A stretch of DNA of 20,454 nt, taken from NCBI GenBank assembly GCA_903938935.1, contig CAJAFD010000224.1, forward strand, positions 1 through 20,454, given 5' to 3'. The notes beneath the pieces were generated by a model. The model saw nothing but the letters and a program-made list of their open reading frames with translations. It searched no databases and had not been told where the DNA came from. The translations under genes and the position numbers were made by a program. Positions 7,531-18,451 of the stretch are shown one piece after another. This stretch comes from an uncultured Opitutia bacterium (GTDB lineage Bacteria; Verrucomicrobiota; Verrucomicrobiia; Opitutales; Opitutaceae). Numbering within the stretch: the first letter of the stretch is position 1; the number at the start of each line of letters is the position of its first letter.

Positions 7531-8151
7531 TCAGAGCCACGCGCGCAAAGCCCCGCGCAACTTCTCCCGCGCGCGCGCCACGCGCGATTCCACGGCCTTC
7601 ACCGTGCAGCCCAGCGTCGCCGCAATCTCTGCCTGCGTGAGCTCTTCGTATTCAAACAACACCAACGCCTCGCGCAGTTCCACCGGCAAAGCCGCCACCG
7701 CGTCCCGCACCGCCGCCGCCCGTTCCGCGCGTTCCAAATCACCCGCCCCATTCGGCCGCTCGCCCGCCTGCCACGGCCGCTCATGGCCCGTTTCACTCCA
7801 CGCGTCCAAAGACACATTCGGCCGCCGCCGCCACCAGCGCAGACGATTACGCGCGAGGTTGACCGCGATCGAAAATATCCAAGGGCGAAACGCCGACTCG
7901 GAGCGAAATTTCTCCCGCTGCGACCACACGCGCACCATCGTCTCCTGCGCCAAATCCTCGGATTCACTCACGTTGAACACGATTCGCGCGATCAGTCGCT
8001 TCACCGGCAATTCCCAACGCTCCAGCAACGCCGCAAACGCCGCTTCGTCACCCGCACGCACGCGCATCATCAACGCCGCGTCTTCCCGCGCCTCCGCTAA
8101 ACTCTCTTCTTCCGTTCGCGCCGATCTAAAACTGTCGTACGCAGGAGCCAT
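7531..8151 (-). CDS. ECF sigma factor, CnrH-like position
   Basis: The 206-residue RNA polymerase sigma factor of the extracytoplasmic-function class. Region 2 is visible as VFNVSESEDLAQETMVRVW followed by FRPWIFSIAVNLARNRLRWW. Region 4 is LPVELREALVLFEYEELTQAEIAATLGCTVKAVESRVARAREKLRG, a helix-turn-helix for -35 recognition. The Arg-rich, variable linker lies between them. Its ATG overlaps the stop of the sensor gene by one base (TGATG), so translation is probably coupled. As the last gene of the anti-sigma/sensor/sigma unit it matches the CnrYXH order. Likely targets are the divergent metal-resistance genes and its own operon, an inference from position. The first 25 residues are acidic and extra compared with minimal ECF factors. 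Confidence 0.95.
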   Translation of the reverse strand: MAPAYDSFRSARTEEESLAEAREDAALMMRVRAGDEAAFAALLERWELPVKRLIARIVFNVSESEDLAQETMVRVWSQREKFRSESAFRPWIFSIAVNLARNRLRWWRRRPNVSLDAWSETGHERPWQAGERPNGAGDLERAERAAAVRDAVAALPVELREALVLFEYEELTQAEIAATLGCTVKAVESRVARAREKLRGALRAWL

Positions 8152-8579
8152 CAGGGTTGCACCCGCACCGTGGGCGCGCCGGCGTGATCGTAGCCCACTA
8201 CTTTCGGCAACACCATCGCCAGATACCGCTCGCCTTGGCCCGCGGACATCAACGCGGCCACTTGCTTAAAATGCGTCGTCATTGCGTCCACACAGACGCG
8301 TTCGAGCTCCGCGACTTCCGCCGCCGGCGCGGCGCGTTCGCGCGCCGCCAAAATCGCCGCGCAATGCCGCCCGCACACGTCGTCGTAAGCTTCGTGCAAT
8401 TGCTTGATCGCCGCCCACCGCGCGTCATCCAGCCGATATTCGACTCGCAACCATAGCATCGCATCGCGCGCGTGGGCCGCCCGACGCACTTCGGGTTGGT
8501 CGTTGATCGCGAAAAACAACGCGTACGCTCCCGCCGCCGCCGCCAGCGCGAAACCGAGCATGATCAACCAGTTTTTCAT
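8151..8579 (-). CDS. membrane-anchored periplasmic metal sensor, CnrX/ZraP-like
   Basis: The 142-residue product has one N-terminal membrane segment (WLIMLGFALAAAAGAYALFF, about 4-23) and an alpha-helical periplasmic domain. Potential metal ligands are H36, M41, H62, C69, H72, C73, C96, M100 and H103. The pattern LRVEYRLDD, then LHEAYDDVCGRHC, then CVDAMTTHF and GERYLAMVLP resembles the CnrX/ZraP type of heavy-metal-resistance proteins, which sense metal for an ECF system. It lies between the anti-sigma and sigma genes and overlaps both: ATGA with the anti-sigma gene (4 bases) and TGATG with the sigma gene. The frame is open upstream to 8834, but that extension would overlap the whole anti-sigma gene, so ATG at 8579 is chosen. 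Metal specificity cannot be told; the Cys-rich set suggests it is not simply the Ni/Co site of CnrX. Confidence 0.8.
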   Translation of the reverse strand: MKNWLIMLGFALAAAAGAYALFFAINDQPEVRRAAHARDAMLWLRVEYRLDDARWAAIKQLHEAYDDVCGRHCAAILAARERAAPAAEVAELERVCVDAMTTHFKQVAALMSAGQGERYLAMVLPKVVGYDHAGAPTVRVQP

Positions 8580-8881
8580 GGCATTTTCATCGATCGCGCA
8601 TCCAGCGCACTCACGTAGCTCGTGAGCATCGCCGCCCGCTCCAACTCGACGCCAACTCGAGCACGTTCGCGGCCCGTCCATGCGCCCGCCCCCAGTGCTA
8701 GGCCCAGCACCACCGCGCACACCACAGCGTGCCCGCGCACAAAACTGACCCAGCTGGCCACCCCGCGCCCGCGTTCGATCCGCGCCCAGACCCCCGTCCG
8801 AAACGCCCGATTCGCGACCGGCGCCACGCGCCAATCCTCCAACACGCGCTTCAATTTCACTTCATCCACATTCATGTTCAT
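8576..8881 (-). CDS. single-pass membrane anti-sigma factor, CnrY-like position
   Basis: The 101-residue product has a short N-terminal cytoplasmic part (VDEVKLKRVLEDWRVAPVANRAFRTGVWARIE, about 5-36) suited to holding a sigma factor. One membrane helix follows (about 50-68, HAVVCAVVLGLALGAGAW), then a short periplasmic tail ending YVSALDARSMKMP. No catalytic domain is present. It is first in the operon and overlaps the sensor by 4 bases. In the Cnr system CnrY is a similar short, single-pass protein that sequesters CnrH, so the function is assigned by architecture and order rather than by detailed similarity. Two start codons are possible (8881 and 8875); 8881 is used. It faces the 8978 gene across an AT-rich divergent region. 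Confidence 0.75.
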   Translation of the reverse strand: MNMNVDEVKLKRVLEDWRVAPVANRAFRTGVWARIERGRGVASWVSFVRGHAVVCAVVLGLALGAGAWTGRERARVGVELERAAMLTSYVSALDARSMKMP

Positions 8882-8977
8882 GACTCACTATACCCCTGCT
8901 CATCGAAAATCCCTTTAAAAAATTCGGGTGATTTCGCGACTTTAGGGTTAATAATATCTAACTCCCTCTTTAAATCC
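8882..8977. promoter_or_regulatory. AT-rich divergent intergenic region between regulator operon and metal genes
   Basis: Only 37 of 96 bases are G or C by hand count, against a strongly GC-rich surround. It separates the start of the anti-sigma operon (-) from the start of the first CC-x2-C gene (+), so it should hold both promoters. Imperfect copies of a CCCT(C)TTTAAA element occur at 8911-8919 and 8964-8974. TAATAT at 8952-8957 is a possible -10 for the + strand. No convincing -35 was found, so the exact promoters are unassigned. Confidence 0.55.
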
Positions 8978-9298
8978 ATGAAATCCACCCTCCATCGCCT
9001 CATCGTAATCTCTGCTATTCTCGTCGGTTTCGGCTTCACGGCCTTCGCCGCTGAGAACAAATCCGTCTCGCCGGCAGACACCGCCCTCATCGCCAAGGCC
9101 CGGACAAATTACCCGCTGAAAACCTGTCTCGTCTCCGGCGAAGACCTCGGCGCCATGGGCGAAGCCACCGCCTACATCCACCGCGGCGCCGGCCAACCCG
9201 ACCGCGTGGTCTTCTTTTGCTGCGAGGGCTGCAGCGACGATTTCAAGAAAGAGCCCGCCAAGTTCCTCGGCAAACTCGACGCCGCGAAAAAGAAGTAG
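8978..9298 (+). CDS. secreted CC-x2-C small protein, TRASH/YHS-like metallochaperone candidate
   Basis: The 106-residue protein has a signal peptide (about residues 1-24, ending AFAA) followed by YPLKTCLVSGEDLGAMG, then a metal-site-like segment FFCCEGCSDDFKKEPAKFL. C50, H68, C81, C82 and C85 are candidate ligands. The spacing of one early cysteine with a later C-C-x2-C and an F-x-x-x-P tail resembles TRASH/YHS-type metal-binding domains. A Lys-rich tail follows (AAKKK). A second gene at 11620 encodes a clear paralogue on the far side of the copper oxidase. It probably binds or passes Cu or another soft metal in the periplasm. ATG 8978 is preferred over the longer frame to 8729 because that would run back through the anti-sigma gene. 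Confidence 0.75.
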   Translation: MKSTLHRLIVISAILVGFGFTAFAAENKSVSPADTALIAKARTNYPLKTCLVSGEDLGAMGEATAYIHRGAGQPDRVVFFCCEGCSDDFKKEPAKFLGKLDAAKKK

Positions 9299-9372
9299 AG
9301 CCGGCTCTCCGACCCGCCCTTCGCTCCGACGCCCACTCGCTTCTTCCAGATTTCGTGTAGTTCGTGTTTTCC

Positions 9373-11601
9373 ATGGTGAGCGTCCATCCTTCCCAGCGGC
9401 CGCGTATCTCCGCGCCCCTCGCTCCGCTGTTCCTCGCCCTCCTCGCCCTGATCACCATCCCCGCGGCTCACGCCTGTGCCAACTGCGGCGGCAAGGGCAA
9501 AGCCGGCTGGCTCGCCCGCGAACTCGCGCCCAAAGCCTCTGCACTTTTCCCCGCCGCGCCGATCACCGCCTACACGCTCGATATCGCTGAGACTACCCTT
9601 AGCCCCGCCGGGCGCTCCGTTCCCGCACTCACCATCAACGGCACCGTCCCCGGTCCCACGTTGCGCTTCCGCGTCGGCGACGTCGCCCGGATCGTTGTCC
9701 GCAACCGCCTCGCCGCCGACGAGGCTTCTCTCCACTGGCACGGGCTCCTCCTCCCTAATCTCGAAGACGGCGTGCCCCACCTCAACACGCCGCCCATTCC
9801 CGCCGGCACCGAGCGCACCTTCGAGTTTCTCCTCACTCACGCCGGCACGTATTGGTATCACAGTCACACCGGCCTCCAAAAACAACGCGGGGTCTACGGC
9901 AGCATCGTCGTCGAGCCCGCCCCCGGCTCTCCGCCCCGCGCCGATCTTCCCCGCATCGACCGCGACCACGTCGTCGTCCTCTCCGATTGGACCAACGAAG
10001 ATCCCGACGCCATCATGCGCTCGCTTCTTCGAGGCAGTGACTGGTTCGCCATCCGCAAAAACACCGCCCAATCCCTCCTCGGCGCCTACCGCTCCGGCCA
10101 CCTCCGCGACTTCCTGAAACGCGAGCGCGCCCGCATGCTCCCGATGGATCTGTCTGACGTCGCCTACGACGCCTTTCTCCTCAACGGCCAGCCCGTTTCC
10201 CGCCTCCCCGCCCGCCCCGGCGAAACCATTCGCCTCCGCGTCATCAACGCTGCCGGCTCCACCTATTTCTATCTGAGTTCCGCCGCCGGGCCGCTCACGA
10301 TCATCGCCGCCGACGGCATGGACGTCGCGCCGATCAAACAAAACCGCCTCCTCATCGGCATGGCGGAAACTTACGACGTCCTCGTCACCATTCCCCTTTC
10401 GCCCGCCGCCGCCGCTTGGGAAATCCGCGCGACCACCCAGGACAACTCCGGCCACGCCTCCCTCCTCCTCGGCGATCCCGCCGCTCCTGCGCAACCCGCC
10501 CCCGTCCCGGGCCCGCTCGCAATCTACAACATGGACGCCGCCCTCTCCGTGATCCTCGCCCAGCACGACGAGACCGGCGACATCACCGACGCTGCCGCCC
10601 TTGCCGCCGAGGTCGACCGTCCGCTGCCACCCTACGTCCGCCTCCGCTCGCCCACCCCCACCACCCTCCCCGCCGCCGCACCTCGCCGCTCCGTCACCCT
10701 CAAACTCACCGGCGACATGACCCGTTACCTCTGGTCTCTCGACGATCGCACGATGGACGAAGAAAGCACCATCGCGGTGAAGAAAGGCGAAGTCCTCCGC
10801 CTCGTCCTCGTGAACAACACGATGATGCACCATCCGATGCATCTCCACGGACACTTTTTTTGGCTCCTCATCCCCGATGCCGGCGACCCTGCCTACGCCC
10901 CGCTCAAACACACGGTCGACGTCCCGCCCATGAGCCGCCGCACCATCGAGTTTCTCGCTAGCGAGGACCGCGACTGGCTGTTCCACTGCCATCTCCTTTA
11001 CCACATGATGGCCGGCATGGCGCGGGTCGTAAGCTACTCGGAGCCTCCTTCATCTTCGACTTCAACTTCCACTGCGGTCCAAGCCCCCAACCTCGGTGAA
11101 CACGCCAAACCTCACACCTACGCCTGGCTCGACGTCACCCTGCAATCCCACCTCAGCACCGGCCACGGCACCGTCCAAACCGGCCGCGACAACCTCAACC
11201 TCAGTTGGGAAACCGGTTGGGCCCGCGTCGACGACACCGGCTTCGAAATCGACGCAACCTACTCCCGCTATTTCAACCCCCGCTGGACCGCCTTCGCCGG
11301 CCTCCGCGCTGCCAACCTCACCGCCACGCGCCGCTCCGTGATCGCTGGCGCCACGTACCGCCTGCCCTACCTCGTCGATTTCACCACCACGCTCCAAAGC
11401 AACGGCGACGCCCGTTTCTCCCTCGCCAAAAATCTCCCACTCACCGCCCGCCTCGGCCTCCAGCTCCACGTCGAATACGACACCGCGCTGCGCTTCGCCT
11501 CGACCGTCACGCTTGCCTACACCGTTTCAAAAACCATCTCCTTCGTCGCATCCCATGACGGCGACTACGGCCTCGGCGCCGGCGTCGCCGTCCGTTTTTA
11601 A
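9373..11601 (+). CDS. copA: CopA-type multicopper oxidase with C-terminal CopB-like outer-membrane barrel
   Basis: The 742-residue protein has an N-terminal signal peptide and a CANCGG motif just after it. Three cupredoxin domains of the CopA class follow, with all four copper motifs: HWHG (121-124), WYHSH (161-165), HHPMHLHGH (486-494) and HCHLLYHMMAGM (538-549), giving type 1 ligands C539, H544 and M549. GTYWYHSHTGLQKQRGVYG closely resembles CopA. CopA oxidises Cu(I) to Cu(II) in the periplasm. After a Ser/Thr linker (556-568), residues about 581-742 form a separate beta-rich domain resembling CopB: AWLDV, YSRYFNPRWTAFAGLRA, YRLPYLVDFTTTLQS, and a terminal VAVRF. CopA and CopB are normally separate. 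No twin-arginine motif is visible, unlike most CopA, and no Met-rich repeats are seen. It is flanked by two CC-x2-C paralogues, 74 bases before and 18 after. ATG 9373 is chosen over the upstream GTG 9364 to shorten an uncharacteristic leader. Confidence 0.93.
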   Translation: MVSVHPSQRPRISAPLAPLFLALLALITIPAAHACANCGGKGKAGWLARELAPKASALFPAAPITAYTLDIAETTLSPAGRSVPALTINGTVPGPTLRFRVGDVARIVVRNRLAADEASLHWHGLLLPNLEDGVPHLNTPPIPAGTERTFEFLLTHAGTYWYHSHTGLQKQRGVYGSIVVEPAPGSPPRADLPRIDRDHVVVLSDWTNEDPDAIMRSLLRGSDWFAIRKNTAQSLLGAYRSGHLRDFLKRERARMLPMDLSDVAYDAFLLNGQPVSRLPARPGETIRLRVINAAGSTYFYLSSAAGPLTIIAADGMDVAPIKQNRLLIGMAETYDVLVTIPLSPAAAAWEIRATTQDNSGHASLLLGDPAAPAQPAPVPGPLAIYNMDAALSVILAQHDETGDITDAAALAAEVDRPLPPYVRLRSPTPTTLPAAAPRRSVTLKLTGDMTRYLWSLDDRTMDEESTIAVKKGEVLRLVLVNNTMMHHPMHLHGHFFWLLIPDAGDPAYAPLKHTVDVPPMSRRTIEFLASEDRDWLFHCHLLYHMMAGMARVVSYSEPPSSSTSTSTAVQAPNLGEHAKPHTYAWLDVTLQSHLSTGHGTVQTGRDNLNLSWETGWARVDDTGFEIDATYSRYFNPRWTAFAGLRAANLTATRRSVIAGATYRLPYLVDFTTTLQSNGDARFSLAKNLPLTARLGLQLHVEYDTALRFASTVTLAYTVSKTISFVASHDGDYGLGAGVAVRF

Positions 11602-11619
11602 GCTCCAAAATAATTCTTC

Positions 11620-11922
11620 ATGAAACCCATCCTCTTTACCCTCGCCCTATTGATCGTCCCGGCCTTCGCCGCCGTCTCCTCCCCCGAAAAAGTCGATGCT
11701 TCAAAATCCAAAGACTCCGCCACCGCTGCGAAGCCCTATCCGTTAAAAGTCTGCATCGTGACCGACAACGACCTCGATTCGATGGGCGACGAGAGCTCCT
11801 TCATCCACGAGGGCCAGACGGTGAAATTTTGCTGCCCGCCCTGCGAAAAGAAATTCCTAAAGAACCCCGCGCGCTACCTCGCCAAACTCACTCCGCCCAG
11901 TAACCCGGGCGCCCCGAAATAG
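11620..11922 (+). CDS. secreted CC-x2-C small protein, paralogue of the one at 8978
   Basis: This 100-residue product has a signal peptide (KPILFTLALLIVPAFA) and a charged linker. The same core as the 8978 protein follows: YPLKVCIVTDNDLDSMGDE, then a His (H63), then KFCCPPCEKKFLKNPARYL with C71, C72 and C75. Side by side the two match at YPLK-C-V-DL-MG, FIH/YIH, FCC-x2-C and P-A-x-L-x-KL, so they are paralogues. It is 18 bases after the oxidase stop and very likely co-transcribed with it. A periplasmic metal-binding or metallochaperone role is inferred from the cysteine set and location. Divergence in the linker and tail suggests the copies have been apart for some time and may serve different partners. 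Confidence 0.75.
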   Translation: MKPILFTLALLIVPAFAAVSSPEKVDASKSKDSATAAKPYPLKVCIVTDNDLDSMGDESSFIHEGQTVKFCCPPCEKKFLKNPARYLAKLTPPSNPGAPK

Positions 11923-12187
11923 CCCGCCGCCATAACCGCCCGCAGATCCTGCCCAGCATTTTCAACTTCGCGGCCTTTCGCGGTTTCCCACGACCGGTCC
12001 CTCCGCTCTTGCGTGCTTCGTCGCCGCCTGCCGCGAACTCCCGCATTCCCACTCATCTCCTCACGTTTCTCGCCTCTTACTCGGCTCACCCCTCCCGCTC
12101 CTTAACGCGCCACCACCCATGGGCCCGTGGATCCTCTCGCTGCCGCGTCCCTTGACACGCCGCCGATTCCCCGGCTCGTTTTCCGCC
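11923..12187 (+). other. intergenic region with a short tandem motif; possible start of the efflux operon
   Basis: This region, from the second CC-x2-C gene to the preferred start of the His-rich gene, holds no convincing coding gene. A 10-base tandem at 11967-11986 reads TTCGCGGCCT then TTCGCGGTTT. No clear sigma70 promoter or terminator is visible. Whether transcription continues from the oxidase genes or restarts here cannot be told from sequence. Confidence 0.4.
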
Positions 12188-12595
12188 GTGTCGTTCCTCC
12201 GCCGCTTCATTGCCGTCGCGCTCCTGGCCCTTTGGCTGCCCGCGACTTTGCACTGCGCCCTCGAGGCCGCCGGACTCAAAATCGCCTTTGTGTGCCACGA
12301 CCACGACAATGGTCACGGCCATAGTCACCCGGCGCCCGCACCGGACCACCACGGCGCTCAGTCCCACACCGATGCCTGCCACCCTTTGGAAGATGCGGCC
12401 ATTAAACCCACGTCTGTCGCGAAACTCGTCGGCCAAGCCACGTTTTTCCTGATCGCTTTCCTGCCTGTCCCACCCGAACTCCCGGTCGATCGCGTGTGCC
12501 CGGAGCGCACCGATGTGCCCCGTGAGTTGGGTCGAGGTTGGCAATTCGCCACGCGCGCCGCTCCGCTGGCACGCGCTCCGTCCGCTTCGGTTTAA
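12188..12595 (+). CDS. small secreted His/Cys-rich protein upstream of the efflux pump
   Basis: The frame is open from ATG 12119, but a GTG at 12188 gives MSFLRRFIAVALLALWLPATLHC, a better signal peptide; I use 12188 and give 12119 as the alternative. The mature part has a cysteine, a histidine-rich stretch (CHDHDNGHGHSH, then HHGAQSHTDACH) likely to bind divalent metal, and a hydrophobic segment (KLVGQATFFLIAFLPVPPEL). It has no recognised enzymatic domain. It precedes the outer-membrane channel gene of an RND metal pump and overlaps or closely abuts it depending on the start used there. The same kind of gene, a short leader followed by Cys and His pairs, is often found first in such operons. 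A periplasmic metal buffer or sensor is the likely role, by inference. Confidence 0.65.
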   Translation: MSFLRRFIAVALLALWLPATLHCALEAAGLKIAFVCHDHDNGHGHSHPAPAPDHHGAQSHTDACHPLEDAAIKPTSVAKLVGQATFFLIAFLPVPPELPVDRVCPERTDVPRELGRGWQFATRAAPLARAPSASV

Positions 12596-12704
12596 CGCGC
12601 TCGCCCAGCGAGCTGCCCGTTCCGTCTCCGCGCTTTCGCGGAGTCCGTCCCCGCCACGCGCAGCCGCGTCGGCCTGCCTTCGTTCCATCGTCCGTATTTT
12701 TCCC

Positions 12705-13940
12705 ATGCGTTTACCTGTTTTCACTCTCCTTTTGCTCACCGCCGCGACGCTCACCGCCGCCGAGCGCCCGCTCACGCTCGCCGACACCCTCGCGCGCGTA
12801 GAAGCCGGCCACCCCTTTCTCCGCACCCGCGACGCCGAGTCCAGCCTCGCGGCCGCCCGCTCCGCCCAAGCTGCCACGCGGCCCAACGCCGAGATTTCCC
12901 TACAATTCGAAAACGCTCTCGGCACCGGCGCACTCAGCGCCACTCGTAGCCTCGAAACCACCCTCCAGCTCAGCCGGGCCCTCGATCTCACCGACCGCCG
13001 TGCCGCCCGCACCACCATCGCCACCGCCCGCAACGAGGCCGAGCGCCTCGCTTGGGAGGAACGCCGCCGCGAACTCCACGCCGAGGCCGCGTGCCGCTTT
13101 ATCCGCATCGTTGCCGCCCAAGCCGAACTCGCCGCCGCCCGCGAATTCACCACGCTCGCCCAAGCCTCTGCCGACACCATCGCCGCCCAGGCCCGCGCCC
13201 ACATCGCGCTTCCTGCCGAAACCGCGCGCGCGCGCCTCGCCCTCGCCGACGCCACTCTCGAAAGCGAACACGCCGAGCACCTTCTCCTTTCTGCCCGCCA
13301 GTCCCTCGCCTCCCTTTGGGGCGCCACCACACCCGACTTCGACACCGCGCTCGCCGATCTCACCACGCTCCCCGCAGCCGCACCTTACGAGACCCTCTTC
13401 GCCCGCCTCACCGCCGCGCCCGCACAAACCCGCTACGCCGCGCTCACCCGCTGGCGCGAAGCCCAAGAACGCCTCGCCCGCCGCGACGCCACCCGCGGCG
13501 AAACGCGTTGGTCCGCCGGTATCCGCCGCGTCGAGGCCACTGATAATTTTGGCTTCGTCTTCGGCCTCGGCTACGCGCTCCCCAATCGTGCCAGCGGTGA
13601 AGCCTCCGCTTCCGAGGCCCGCGCCGAACGCGACCGCACCGCGGCCGACGGCGAGGCGGCCCTCCACGCCGTCCGCTCCACGCTCTTCTCGCTGCATCAG
13701 GAACTCGGCCACGCCCGCCTCGCCCACGACACCGCGCGCGACGAACTCATCCCCGCCGCCACCGCGTGGCTCAACGCTATCGACGCTGGTCTCGCCGCCG
13801 GCCGCTATCATGCCCGCGACCAACTCGAAGCCCGCTCCGCTCTCTTCTCCGCCCGCCGCCGCCAAGTCCAGGCCGCCGCCGAATACCACGCCACCCTCGT
13901 CGAACTCGAACACCTCCTAGCGGCCCCCGCCTCGTCCTAA
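12705..13940 (+). CDS. czcC: outer-membrane efflux protein, CzcC/CusC (TolC) family
   Basis: This 411-residue protein is the outer-membrane channel of a tripartite heavy-metal efflux pump. ATG 12705 gives MRLPVFTLLLLTAATLTAA, a signal peptide; the longer frame from 12513 would start inside the His-rich gene and is rejected. The rest is almost entirely long amphipathic helices with many Ala, Arg and Glu (PLTLADTLARVEAGHP, then repeated helical segments, RATA-type heptads, and a terminal EYHATLVELEHLLAAP), as in the OEP/TolC fold. LALADATLESEHAEHLLLSARQSLASLWG is typical of the family. It opens the three-gene efflux core and lies 22 bases before the adaptor gene. The Czc rather than Cus assignment follows the pump, since the channel itself does not tell. 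Confidence 0.88.
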   Translation: MRLPVFTLLLLTAATLTAAERPLTLADTLARVEAGHPFLRTRDAESSLAAARSAQAATRPNAEISLQFENALGTGALSATRSLETTLQLSRALDLTDRRAARTTIATARNEAERLAWEERRRELHAEAACRFIRIVAAQAELAAAREFTTLAQASADTIAAQARAHIALPAETARARLALADATLESEHAEHLLLSARQSLASLWGATTPDFDTALADLTTLPAAAPYETLFARLTAAPAQTRYAALTRWREAQERLARRDATRGETRWSAGIRRVEATDNFGFVFGLGYALPNRASGEASASEARAERDRTAADGEAALHAVRSTLFSLHQELGHARLAHDTARDELIPAATAWLNAIDAGLAAGRYHARDQLEARSALFSARRRQVQAAAEYHATLVELEHLLAAPASS

Positions 13941-13962
13941 TTTTTCACCCCACTCTCTGCCC

Positions 13963-18437
<4,475 letters not shown>

Positions 18438-18451
18438 GCCTGCCTTCAACG

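Noticed and set aside
8580..8834. Upstream extension of the sensor gene
   Set aside because: It would run through most of the anti-sigma gene in another frame and add a Gly/Arg-rich, low-complexity leader; the internal ATG at 8579 gives a clean membrane anchor and a 4-base overlap.
8887..8892. TATAGT (minus strand) as -10 of the anti-sigma operon
   Set aside because: It is only a few bases from the start codon and has no good -35; a leaderless mRNA is possible but not supported.
9297..9308. Perfect 12-base palindrome AGAGCCGGCTCT at the stop of the first CC-x2-C gene
   Set aside because: It has no loop and no T-run, and such short GC palindromes are expected by chance in this composition.
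9172..11004. Long minus-strand open frame of 610 codons opposite the oxidase
   Set aside because: Its product is Gly/Asp/Glu/Val-rich with no domain, and the plus strand carries a clear multicopper oxidase with all motifs. It is a GC-driven shadow; the same applies to long minus-strand frames at 3403-4812, 12086-13366 and 15987-17561.
12513..12704. N-terminal extension of the outer-membrane channel gene
   Set aside because: It is Arg/Ala-rich, overlaps the His-rich gene in another frame and buries the signal peptide starting at 12705.
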